DNA of 6,540 bases, taken from positions 1 to 6,540 of the forward strand of contig JAAOYD010000020.1 in NCBI GenBank assembly GCA_018221165.1. The letters run 5' to 3'. The translations under genes were made by a program, and so were the position numbers. The notes under the pieces were generated by a model. It was not told the DNA's origin. It did no database searches and was given only the letters and a program-made list of their open reading frames with translations. This stretch comes from Candidatus Woesearchaeota archaeon (GTDB lineage: Archaea; Nanobdellota; Nanobdellia; Woesearchaeales; UBA525). Below are positions 1 to 6,009 of this stretch, one piece after another. How positions within the stretch are numbered: position 1 is the stretch's first letter; every line of letters begins with the position of its first letter.

Positions 1-1358
1 AGACTGAGGAAGGTTGCATCAACGCGGTTCGGCTCTTCCCATGAAGCGTAGGGATCGTACACGCTGAAAGAATTGTATAACGCTCGGGCCGCAGTCCAGT
101 TCCCCGAAATTGGGCTGAAGGGGTCACCAGCAGAAGGCTCATTCAACACTTGACAGCTCCCTGCTTCAGCTTCTTGGTACAAAATTCTCGCTTGTGGGTT
201 CTTGCGCGTAATCGTATAGGAGATATACTGCGGATATTCAATCGCGTTATCAAGCGCGAGCTGCAGCGCGACACGATTTACACTCTCAGGCACCGTGGTA
301 TCAGCCTTCGCAGAGAAGAAATCAGGAACAACTGAGGTGTTCGCGACTTTCAGAATATGCGGAATGACGAGCGTTTTATTGTAGGCGTTCCCGACGAAAT
401 CTTCAATCGTTATTGTAACGCGCTTGTTCCGCCCGTCCTGAAGATTATCAATCTCAAGAAGACAATCATGAATCGTCTCGTTCGCAACACACAAGGAGCT
501 CACCGTCGTGTTCTCGCTGACGTTCCGCTGAACAGGAAACGTAAAAGCAGTGATACGTGCGCCAGAGGCATCACGCACCTTGGCTTTGATAAGGAGCTTT
601 CCAACATTAGAGACAAGACCATGCAGTGATGTTCCTTCATAGGTGAGGCTAAGCAGTTCTGGAGCACGAGCGTCGCAAACAACCTCTGTCGCGTTACCCA
701 ACGAAGCAGGGTTACCAGCGTCATCTCGTGTCTCTGTCGTCGCCTCAAGCCGGAACGATTGCCGGTCGCTGCACCCAATTGTAGTAGTGCCAGTGCATGT
801 CATGCCGACGCATTCTTCAGCACGGAAGGTCTGGGAACCAAAACGCCAGTAAACATTATGTCGCGCGAACGCCCCAGTCTCGTCAGCGAGTTCAACAGTG
901 ATTATCGAAGGGCGGCCGTCACCAATGTAACAGCGACGGTCATCGCACAACGCGGTCTCAAGGCCAATCACCCTCGGTGTGCTTTCGTCAAGCTGGAACG
1001 AGAGACTGTACTCACCTTCGCGCCGAGCGCCACTCACCGCATAGGAATAGGGAATCGTTACTGCTTCGCTGCCACTCACCCGCAAGCCGCTGATGCGACA
1101 GCTCGTCGTCACATTCTGTTCGCAGGTGTTCAGATTGATACTCTTACTGCCAGCACCAAGCTCTGCCAGGTCGAATGTGATAATGCCACTTTGCCAGTCA
1201 GTCGTGAAGCGGAGTTCTGCATTGAACGGCCGCGCAGGATTCACCCAAACAACGGGTGTGTCGTCGGCAACTACCTCAAGAGTGAGAATGGCAGCATTAA
1301 CTGCCGGAACGAAGAGCATGCAGAGTGCGATTATTGAGAGAATTCTCGCTCCATCCAC
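1..1358 (-). CDS. Large secreted surface protein, 5' part only (runs off window)
   Basis: Read on the minus strand from GTG at 1358, one frame stays open for 452 codons to the window edge, so the C-terminus is missing. Residues 1-22 look like a Sec signal peptide: a short n-region with Arg5, a hydrophobic core, and a V-N-A cleavage motif before Ala23. The rest is beta-rich, Ser/Thr-rich and has no further membrane segment. It carries eight N-glycosylation sequons (NVT, NAT, NVS, NTT, NET, NKT, NTS, NWT). Cys residues come mostly in pairs a few residues apart, which suggests disulfides. The stretch around residues 230-340 reads like an Ig-like beta-sandwich, ending in a DxxGN-type strand. An AGAGGTG ribosome binding site lies 9 bases before the GTG, and a TATA box sits at 1403-1410. 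I infer an exported S-layer, adhesin or other cell-envelope glycoprotein. No specific family is recognised. The frame is secure; the function is not. Confidence 0.8.
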   Translation of the reverse strand, partial: MDGARILSIIALCMLFVPAVNAAILTLEVVADDTPVVWVNPARPFNAELRFTTDWQSGIITFDLAELGAGSKSINLNTCEQNVTTSCRISGLRVSGSEAVTIPYSYAVSGARREGEYSLSFQLDESTPRVIGLETALCDDRRCYIGDGRPSIITVELADETGAFARHNVYWRFGSQTFRAEECVGMTCTGTTTIGCSDRQSFRLEATTETRDDAGNPASLGNATEVVCDARAPELLSLTYEGTSLHGLVSNVGKLLIKAKVRDASGARITAFTFPVQRNVSENTTVSSLCVANETIHDCLLEIDNLQDGRNKRVTITIEDFVGNAYNKTLVIPHILKVANTSVVPDFFSAKADTTVPESVNRVALQLALDNAIEYPQYISYTITRKNPQARILYQEAEAGSCQVLNEPSAGDPFSPISGNWTAARALYNSFSVYDPYASWEEPNRVDATFLS

Positions 1359-1402
1359 CCTGTTCCACACCTCTTGAGACAAGGGTTTCTCCGTCGAGAG
1401 TG

Positions 1403-1410
1403 TTTATAAA
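1403..1410 (-). promoter_or_regulatory. TATA box of the surface-protein gene
   Basis: A perfect TTTATAAA lies about 48 bases before the GTG start. A start of transcription about 25 bases downstream (near 1380) gives a leader of roughly 20 bases that still contains the AGAGGTG ribosome binding site. This supports starting at 1358 and not at the in-frame GTG at 1370, which would cut off that site. Confidence 0.65.
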
Positions 1411-1422
1411 GTTTATGACGAG

Positions 1423-1428
1423 AAAAAA
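1423..1428 (-). terminator. T6 terminator after metG
   Basis: Six Ts follow the metG TAG stop codon directly on the minus strand. Short T-tracts are the usual intrinsic termination signal in archaea. The next promoter begins less than 20 bases further on, so metG and the surface-protein gene are probably separate transcripts. Confidence 0.5.
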
Positions 1429-3525
1429 CTAGGCGACCGTGCCGTTCACAACCTTCTTCGTCGTGAGTGGCTTGCTGTCAGCGCTCAGTGCTTTGCCAGC
1501 ACACAGCACTTTGTTCTCACTGACTTCAATCTTTATGCTAAAAAATTCGTCTATGGTGATTTCTTCTTCTCTTTGCTCAAAACTTTCAATCAACACTGGT
1601 GTTCCTGGTTTTGCGTCTGATTCGAGCACTTCGAGCGCGCCTTTTCCATCATCAGCGGCGAGTAACATACCCTTACTCTCCACACCACGCAGTTTCGCCG
1701 GCTTGAGGTTATCAACAAGGACTATACGCTTGCCGACGAGCTCTGCTTCCGCATAATACGGAACAAGACCACTGACGATGACACGTTCCTTCCCAGAACC
1801 ATCATCAAGATGTTCGATGTAGAGCTTGTCCGCCTTCGGATGACGCTCAACCTTTGTGATTTCAGCAGTGATGAGCTTCAAGGAAGCAGGAGTAATATCA
1901 CGCTCTGCTTCTTTCGGCTTGTCAAAAACAAGTTCCTCAATAGGGCGCCAGATAATCTCGGGCTTGTTAATTGTGTGATTCTCGAGGGAAAAACCGAAGT
2001 CAGTGAATGTGAGATCTTTGAGGTTGAGTTGTTCTTGTACCTTTCTTGAAAACTCTGGTAAGATGGGCGCCAGGAGGAGACTCAAGTCTTTCACCAAGTT
2101 CACACAGGTGGTGAGAACTGGTTGAGAGGTCTCTTTGTTCTTCCAGGGCTCAGCAGCCTGGAAATAGGCATTGCCAAGGTCAGCGACGTGCAGGATTTCT
2201 TGGACCGCTTTCCTGAACTCATACGTTTCAAAGTAGTTCAAGATTATTTTCTCTTTTTCAGTAATTTTTTGTTCGAGTTCTTTCGCAGCCTCATCATCAG
2301 CCTTCTTCTCGAGCTTGCCGTCATAGTTCTTGTGAGCAAAGCTGAGCGTTCGGTAAACAAAGTTCGCGACGTTGCCGACGAGCTCCTTGTTCACCCGCTC
2401 GCTGAAGTCAGCGAGGTTGAGATCAACATCCGTCATCGCGTGTCCGAGATTCGCAGCGTAGTAGAAGCGCAAAAATTCTGTATCCGGCACTTTCTCTGCA
2501 AACTCTGACGCAGTTAAGAATGTACCACGGCTCTTTGACATCTTCTCACCGTCAACAGTAAGGAAGCCATGCACGACGACGTTGTCAGGAACTTTCCAGC
2601 CGGCAGCGTGCAGGGTTGCAGGCCAGAAGAGGAGATGGAAGTAGGTAATGTCCTTGCCGATGAAATGCTGTACTTCTGCCTCGTTCCAGATAGTCTCCGC
2701 TTTTTCGATGCCACCGACGAGATTCGAGAGGCTGCTGATGTAACCAATAGGTGCGTCGAGCCAGACATAGAAATACTTGTCAGTATCAGGAATCTTGAAA
2801 CCGAAGTATGGACCGTCGCGGCTGATGCACCAGTCCTCGAGTCCTTTCTCAATCCAGCCGAGCATCTGATTTCGCACTTCAGGTTGCAAGCGCTCGTTCT
2901 TCGTGAGCCATTCCTTGAGCCAGTCGCTGAACGAGGAGAGCTTGAAGAAAAGATGTGTTGATTTTTTGAGGATGGGAGTATCGCCGCTAATCGCACTCTT
3001 TGGATTGATGAGATCAGTGGGCTTGTAGATTGCGCCACACTTCTCACAGTTATCCCCATATTGGTCCTCGGCGCCGCATTTCGGGCATTCTCCTTTGACA
3101 TAGCGGTCAGGGAGGAAGCGCTTGTCTTTTTCGCTGTAGAGCTGCTCGATTTCTTTCTCATAGATATGATCAGCTTCCTTGAGCTTGGCGAAGATAGATT
3201 CTGAAAGCGCTTTGTTTTCATCGCTGTTTGTGGTGTAGTAGCTGTCGAATTCAATATTGTAGGCTGCGAAGTCATCCTGGTGCGCTTGCAAGAACTTCTC
3301 GACGAGTGCTTCAGGGGTCACCCCTTCCTTCTTCGCGTTGATTTCGATGGCTGTACCGTGTGTGTCCCCAGCGCAGCAATAGACCGCATTCTTACCGAGA
3401 AGCTTGAGAAACCTGACGTAGACGTCCGTCTGGATGTATTCGACGAGATGGCCGATGTGAATCGGTCCGTTGGCGTATGGGAGCGCGCTCGTCACGACGA
3501 TGTCCGGTATTTTCTTGTTGGTCAC
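1429..3525 (-). CDS. metG: Methionyl-tRNA synthetase with fused tRNA-binding domain
   Basis: Charges tRNA-Met with methionine using ATP, in the cytoplasm. The 698-residue protein is a complete class I synthetase. HIGH is at residues 23-26 and KMSKS at 328-332. A connective-peptide zinc site is formed by Cys147, Cys150, Cys160 and Cys163 (CX2C-X9-CX2C), the spacing of the E. coli enzyme. The catalytic and zinc region resembles the bacterial E. coli-type enzyme closely; the second zinc knuckle of some archaeal enzymes is absent, with Ser131 and Asp134 in the corresponding segment. A helical anticodon-binding domain spans about 365-530. Residues about 545-650 form an OB-fold tRNA-binding domain of the Trbp111/EMAP-II type, and a further tail of about 45 residues follows. 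The start is GTG. A TATA box only about 29 bases upstream, and no visible ribosome binding site, suggest a leaderless or nearly leaderless mRNA. Identification is firm. Confidence 0.97.
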   Translation of the reverse strand: MTNKKIPDIVVTSALPYANGPIHIGHLVEYIQTDVYVRFLKLLGKNAVYCCAGDTHGTAIEINAKKEGVTPEALVEKFLQAHQDDFAAYNIEFDSYYTTNSDENKALSESIFAKLKEADHIYEKEIEQLYSEKDKRFLPDRYVKGECPKCGAEDQYGDNCEKCGAIYKPTDLINPKSAISGDTPILKKSTHLFFKLSSFSDWLKEWLTKNERLQPEVRNQMLGWIEKGLEDWCISRDGPYFGFKIPDTDKYFYVWLDAPIGYISSLSNLVGGIEKAETIWNEAEVQHFIGKDITYFHLLFWPATLHAAGWKVPDNVVVHGFLTVDGEKMSKSRGTFLTASEFAEKVPDTEFLRFYYAANLGHAMTDVDLNLADFSERVNKELVGNVANFVYRTLSFAHKNYDGKLEKKADDEAAKELEQKITEKEKIILNYFETYEFRKAVQEILHVADLGNAYFQAAEPWKNKETSQPVLTTCVNLVKDLSLLLAPILPEFSRKVQEQLNLKDLTFTDFGFSLENHTINKPEIIWRPIEELVFDKPKEAERDITPASLKLITAEITKVERHPKADKLYIEHLDDGSGKERVIVSGLVPYYAEAELVGKRIVLVDNLKPAKLRGVESKGMLLAADDGKGALEVLESDAKPGTPVLIESFEQREEEITIDEFFSIKIEVSENKVLCAGKALSADSKPLTTKKVVNGTVA

Positions 3526-3549
3526 GAGAAGGAAGAAGACCAGAAAGCG

Positions 3550-3558
3550 TTTTATAAA
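3550..3558 (-). promoter_or_regulatory. TATA box of metG
   Basis: TTTATAAAA on the minus strand is centred about 29 bases before the metG GTG. The standard archaeal spacing puts the transcript start within a few bases of the start codon, and the sequence between is CT-rich with no Shine-Dalgarno motif. Confidence 0.6.
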
Positions 3559-3569
3559 GACTATGGTCT

Positions 3570-3593
3570 AAAATAGGAAAATAGGAATAAAAA
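3570..3593 (-). terminator. T-tract terminator after the zinc-ribbon gene
   Basis: Just past the TAA of the zinc-ribbon gene the minus strand has a T5 run, then two tandem copies of CCTATTTT (plus-strand AAAATAGG at 3570-3577 and 3578-3585). A series of short T-tracts is a typical archaeal terminator. It lies immediately before the metG TATA box, separating the two transcripts. Confidence 0.45.
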
Positions 3594-3597
3594 CAGC

Positions 3598-3984
3598 TTA
3601 TTTCTTTTTCTTCGGCTTCGGCACCTTCATTTTCTTCGTGATACCAAGCTTTGTCTTGCAGGCCTCACACACAAAGATAAACGACTTGACACCTTGCAAG
3701 GTCTTGCGCTTGAATTCCGACGTAGTCTCACCAGCATGACTGCATTCCGGACAGACATACTCTATATTCACGACAGCTGCCGCTTCGTATTCCGCCTTCG
3801 GCTCATTATAACCACATTTCGGACAGTCATAGGTCAGGCTTGTCTTCTTGGGCTTCTTCATGAGCGTCTTGCACTTCGGGCAAGGTTTACGAAAGACCCA
3901 AGCCATTGCTTTGCCTTTCTCACCCATTTTACGCCGAGAAAAATACATACATTCTTCCACAGAATCAGGTTGTCTAAGAGCCAT
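3598..3984 (-). CDS. Double zinc-ribbon protein of unknown function
   Basis: A 128-residue soluble protein with two Cys4 zinc ribbons: Cys35/Cys38 with Cys54/Cys57 (CPKC-X15-CPKC), and Cys78/Cys81 with Cys106/Cys109 (CPEC-X24-CEAC). A short N-terminal segment includes an ECMYF-S-RR motif, and the protein ends in a Lys/Pro tail (residues 116-128, nine Lys). Zinc ribbons plus a basic tail are common in archaeal transcription, ribosome-associated and RNA-binding proteins, so nucleic-acid binding is a reasonable inference, but no named family is identified. It does not match TFIIS/TFS or an RNA polymerase subunit by its Cys spacing or any acidic hairpin. The ATG at 3984 is supported by GGTGAT five bases upstream and a TATA-like element at 4019-4025. 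It is divergent from tRNA-Thr and upstream of metG, from which a terminator and promoter separate it. It is certainly a gene; the role is unknown. Confidence 0.88.
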   Translation of the reverse strand: MALRQPDSVEECMYFSRRKMGEKGKAMAWVFRKPCPKCKTLMKKPKKTSLTYDCPKCGYNEPKAEYEAAAVVNIEYVCPECSHAGETTSEFKRKTLQGVKSFIFVCEACKTKLGITKKMKVPKPKKKK

Positions 3985-4018
3985 TGAGTATCACCAAGGC
4001 CTCCCATGAAAAAAAGGG

Positions 4019-4025
4019 TATTAAA
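4019..4025 (-). promoter_or_regulatory. TATA-like element of the zinc-ribbon gene
   Basis: TTTAATA on the minus strand, centred about 38 bases before the ATG, predicts a leader of about 12 bases that includes the GGTGAT ribosome binding site. It lies about 30 bases from the divergent tRNA-Thr TATA box. Confidence 0.45.
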
Positions 4026-4051
4026 GCTTTGTGGGAACAGAAGCAATAATG

Positions 4052-4059
4052 TTTATAAA
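4052..4059 (+). promoter_or_regulatory. TATA box of tRNA-Thr
   Basis: TTTATAAA begins 34 bases before the first tRNA base. A transcript start about 25 bases downstream leaves a 5' leader of about five bases for RNase P to remove. Confidence 0.65.
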
Positions 4060-4085
4060 CCGCTGGTTGCCTCTCGCCACTTACC

Positions 4086-4157
4086 GCCTCCGTGGCTTAG
4101 CGGTATAGCGCGTCATTGGTAATGACGAGGTCCCGAGTTCAAATCTCGGCGGAGGCT
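4086..4157 (+). tRNA. tRNA-Thr(GGT)
   Basis: A 72-base cloverleaf can be folded by eye. The acceptor stem is a perfect 7-bp GCCTCCG/CGGAGGC. The anticodon stem CGTCA/TGACG encloses loop TTGGTAA with anticodon GGT at 4118-4120. The T-arm is CCGAG-TTCAAAT-CTCGG. The discriminator base is T at 4157, as is usual for archaeal threonine tRNAs. CCA is not encoded. No intron. A T4 run at 4164-4167 probably ends transcription. Confidence 0.96.
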
Positions 4158-4163
4158 TGATAG

Positions 4164-4167
4164 TTTT
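4164..4167 (+). terminator. Short T-tract after tRNA-Thr
   Basis: TTTT (then CTT) begins seven bases after the tRNA 3' end and before the TATA element of the next gene. It is a plausible weak terminator. Confidence 0.35.
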
Positions 4168-4180
4168 CTTATCGCAAAGC

Positions 4181-4187
4181 TTTAAAA
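4181..4187 (+). promoter_or_regulatory. TATA-like element of the 105-residue protein gene
   Basis: TTTAAAA is centred about 41 bases before the ATG, predicting a leader of about 15 bases that carries the GAGGTGA ribosome binding site. Confidence 0.5.
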
Positions 4188-4224
4188 GGAAGAAAGAGAG
4201 GTCTGCTTGAATAAGAGGTGAGCA

Positions 4225-4542
4225 ATGCCGAAAGAAGATGACGTCCTCTATGAGATTGACGAGATTCGTCGAGAACTCAAAAAGATAGTAGAGACGCAAG
4301 CGAAGATTCTCGCGGAAGAGACTCTCATCAAGAACCAGACGCAGGCGGTGCTCGCTGAGGAGACCCGTGTAGAACAACGACTTACCAAGATGAAGTTCAG
4401 CGATATCACCGCGTGGAAGAACTCCATCTGGGAACATTGCCAATACAAGGAAAGCCGTTCAGGTGAACGAGCCATCAGTTACTGGTGCACCAAGCTTGAC
4501 TCGCCGTGCAAGTTCGAAGATTGTCCACTGAATCAGTATTGA
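4225..4542 (+). CDS. Coiled-coil protein with C-terminal four-Cys motif, unknown function
   Basis: A 105-residue soluble protein in two parts. Residues about 5-57 are a highly charged helix with heptad-like spacing. LAEET occurs twice, at 29-33 and 43-47, exactly two heptads apart, which strongly suggests a coiled coil and therefore an oligomer. The C-terminal part, about 58-105, has four Cys (72, 88, 95 and 100; spacing CX15CX6CX4C) and several aromatics, consistent with a small zinc-binding fold or, less likely, an Fe-S site. I do not recognise the family. The ATG at 4225 has a strong ribosome binding site, GAGGTGA, a few bases upstream. The gene sits between tRNA-Thr and tRNA-Leu on the same strand, but each has its own TATA-like element, so cotranscription is not implied. 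It is a real gene by start signals and ordered Cys; the role is open. Confidence 0.85.
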   Translation: MPKEDDVLYEIDEIRRELKKIVETQAKILAEETLIKNQTQAVLAEETRVEQRLTKMKFSDITAWKNSIWEHCQYKESRSGERAISYWCTKLDSPCKFEDCPLNQY

Positions 4543-4554
4543 TTCTCAAGAACA

Positions 4555-4562
4555 TTTAAAAA
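4555..4562 (+). promoter_or_regulatory. TATA box of tRNA-Leu
   Basis: TTTAAAAA begins 30 bases before the tRNA-Leu 5' end, so transcription should start within a few bases of the mature end. It follows the stop codon of the preceding gene by only 12 bases. Confidence 0.6.
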
Positions 4563-4584
4563 TCACTCTGGGGTCTTCCAGCTT

Positions 4585-4708
4585 GCGGAGGTCGCATAGT
4601 CTGGCCAATTGCGCAGGACTTAAAACTCGCAGGAACTACGAGTTCTGAACGCGAGTGAAGATATCCTGTCCCTTAGTGGGTCCGGGGGTTCAAATCCCCC
4701 CCTCCGCA
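4585..4708 (+). tRNA. tRNA-Leu(TAA) with a 38-base intron
   Basis: A class II tRNA with exons at 4585-4624 and 4663-4708 (mature length 86). The acceptor stem is a perfect 7-bp GCGGAGG/CCTCCGC. The D-stem is GCA/TGC with GG in its loop. The anticodon stem is CAGGA (4614-4618) with TCCTG (4664-4668). The anticodon TAA is at 4621-4623. The long variable arm has a CCC/GGG stem, which marks Leu or Ser. The T-arm is GGGGG-TTCAAAT-CCCCC and the discriminator is A4708, as expected for Leu. CCA is not encoded. The anticodon loop closes only when the 38-base insert at the canonical 37/38 position is removed. Confidence 0.95.
4625..4662 (+). other. Archaeal tRNA intron at position 37/38
   Basis: The intron folds on itself: ACTCGC at its 5' end pairs with GCGAGT near its 3' end, and an inner hairpin GGAACT-ACG-AGTTCT (one G-T pair) sits within. 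With the exon bases this gives an approximate bulge-helix-bulge, the target of the archaeal splicing endonuclease. The central helix is imperfect: C32-T33-T34 can pair with AAG, then a mismatch follows. The exact junctions could shift by a base. Confidence 0.85.
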
Positions 4709-4731
4709 TCAGCGTTGCTACCCTGGGAAGC

Positions 4732-4757
4732 GAGGGTTTCGCTACGCTCAAGCCCTC
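4732..4757. repeat. Hairpin between converging tRNA-Leu and helicase genes
   Basis: GAGGGTTT (4732-4739) pairs with AAGCCCTC (4750-4757), eight pairs including one G-T, around a 10-base loop. The 65-base gap has no T-tract on either strand, so this hairpin could help end or process one or both converging transcripts. It may also be a fortuitous fold. Confidence 0.35.
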
Positions 4758-4773
4758 ATAACTCTAAGAACTG

Positions 4774-6009
4774 TTATCTTCGTGGAGGACTCCGTCGTGG
4801 GCCGCCTCTCGGAGGACCTCTGGAACGGCCACCTGGACCGCCTCGGAAGCCTCCACCTCGCGGGCCGTCTCTCGGAGGACTCGGCGGGATGCGCTCGAGC
4901 TTACCCCAATTGCGGAAGGTGAGCTTCTCGATCTCATCATCATAGATGGTCATGATGCCATCGAACTTGCGGTAATCGTCCTCGCTCAGCATCGTGATAG
5001 CATCGCCATCAGCACCCTGGCGCGCAGTGCGGCCAACACGGTGCACATGCGTCTCAGGCTCGTCAGGCAAATCATAGTTGAAGACGTGAGTAATACCATC
5101 AATATGGAGACCGCGTGCAGCGACGTCTGTCGCTACGAGCACGTTGAACTTGCGATCCTGAAATCCCTTGATAGTCTCCTCCCGCTTCGCTTGGCTCATA
5201 TCGCCATTCAGGGCTTCCGCCTTGATGTCGCGCTGGCGCAGTTCCCGAGCGACGTGATCGGTCGCGACAATAGTGCGGCAGAACACGAGCGCGTGCGCCT
5301 TTGGTTCCTGCTTCAGCAAGTTATGGAGAAGGCTAATCTTCTGCCAAGGATTCACAACATAGTATCCTTGGAAGAGATGACCGCGCACTTCCTGACTCTT
5401 CGCACGAATAAGCACTGGATTGTTCATGTATTCACGACTGATGACCTCGATACGGTAGTCGATGGTCGCGCTGTAGAGCAAAGTTCGCCTTGTGTCCGGT
5501 GTCGCGTCGATAATCTGCTCGATGTCCTCAATGAAACCCATGTCAAGCATGCGATCGGCCTCGTCGAGCACAAGATACTCTACTTGATCGATATGCAACG
5601 CGTCGCGTTCCATTAGGTCAAGAACCCTGCCCGGTGTGCCGATGACGATGTCAGTTTCGGGAAGTGCGTTCATCTGCGGCTCGAGGCCGACGCCACCATA
5701 GACCGTGAGGAAGTTGAGGTCAGTGTGTTTGCCGAACTTCTCGAACTCGCCAGCCACCTGCTTGGCGAGCTCGCGCGTTGGACAGAGGATGATTGCTTGG
5801 ACATGGCCGTGCTTGTGCTGGAGGTTTTCCAGCATGGGGATGGCAAAGGCTAGAGTCTTGCCGCTGCCAGTCTCGCTCTCCGCGAGCATATCATGGTTGT
5901 TCATGATGGCAGGGATGCTCCGTGCTTGAATCTCTGATGGTTCAACAATTTTATGCTTGTTGAGCGCTTTCACTAAGTCTTCGCTCAAGTCCATATCTAC
6001 GAATTTCAT
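4774..6009 (-). CDS. DEAD-box ATP-dependent RNA helicase with RGG tail
   Basis: Unwinds short RNA duplexes or remodels RNA-protein complexes using ATP. Such enzymes act in ribosome assembly, mRNA turnover and cold adaptation. All core motifs are present in the 411 residues: Q-motif region about 1-33 with Gln28, Walker A SETGSGKT 45-52, Ia PTREL 77-81, TPGR 125-128, DEAD 149-152, SAT 180-182, motif IV VFCRT 242-246, motif V ATDVAARGLHID 293-304, and motif VI HRVGRTARQG 323-332. Residues about 375-411 are a low-complexity Arg/Gly/Pro tail with repeated RGG and PPR, typical of RNA-binding extensions on this family. The ATG at 6009 has an AGAGG ribosome binding site seven bases upstream. A 158-base gap to the upstream gene probably supplies its own promoter and a structured leader. 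The family is certain; the exact orthologue (DeaD-, RhlE- or CshA-like) is not. Confidence 0.96.
   Translation of the reverse strand: MKFVDMDLSEDLVKALNKHKIVEPSEIQARSIPAIMNNHDMLAESETGSGKTLAFAIPMLENLQHKHGHVQAIILCPTRELAKQVAGEFEKFGKHTDLNFLTVYGGVGLEPQMNALPETDIVIGTPGRVLDLMERDALHIDQVEYLVLDEADRMLDMGFIEDIEQIIDATPDTRRTLLYSATIDYRIEVISREYMNNPVLIRAKSQEVRGHLFQGYYVVNPWQKISLLHNLLKQEPKAHALVFCRTIVATDHVARELRQRDIKAEALNGDMSQAKREETIKGFQDRKFNVLVATDVAARGLHIDGITHVFNYDLPDEPETHVHRVGRTARQGADGDAITMLSEDDYRKFDGIMTIYDDEIEKLTFRNWGKLERIPPSPPRDGPRGGGFRGGPGGRSRGPPRGGPRRSPPRR
4799..4880 (-). repeat. Near-identical 19-base direct repeat inside the helicase tail
   Basis: The 19 bases at 4799-4817 recur at 4862-4880 with one C/T difference, 63 bases apart. 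Because 63 is a multiple of three, both copies encode the same PPR-[G/D]-GPR segment in the same frame, 21 codons apart. This suggests that the RGG/Pro tail grew by in-frame duplication or slippage. Confidence 0.75.

Noticed and set aside
500..778. 92-codon minus-strand open frame within the surface-protein gene
   Set aside because: It is an alternative frame of the same strand; the main frame is open across the entire region and encodes a coherent secreted protein.
759..1337. 192-codon plus-strand open frame
   Set aside because: It is antisense to the surface-protein frame, which has a signal peptide, sequons and start signals. The plus-strand translation has no coherent domain and no ribosome binding site that stands out.
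2514..3275. 253-codon minus-strand open frame inside metG
   Set aside because: It is a shifted frame over the catalytic and zinc regions of MetRS, with Ser/Thr-rich low-complexity translation and no motif.
3598..3984. TFS/TFIIS-like transcription factor
   Set aside because: The Cys spacing of the C-terminal ribbon (CX2C-X24-CX2C) has no accompanying acidic DE hairpin motif, and the N-terminal part does not match.
4081..4443. 120-codon minus-strand open frame across tRNA-Thr and the 105-residue gene
   Set aside because: It overlaps a clear tRNA gene and is antisense to a gene with a good ribosome binding site and ordered Cys residues.
4625..4662. Reading the tRNA-Leu locus as a pseudogene or broken tRNA
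   Set aside because: All other arms pair well, and removing a 38-base insert at the canonical 37/38 site restores a normal class II tRNA-Leu.
5041..5616. 191-codon plus-strand open frame
   Set aside because: It is antisense to helicase motifs II-VI, which are intact on the minus strand.
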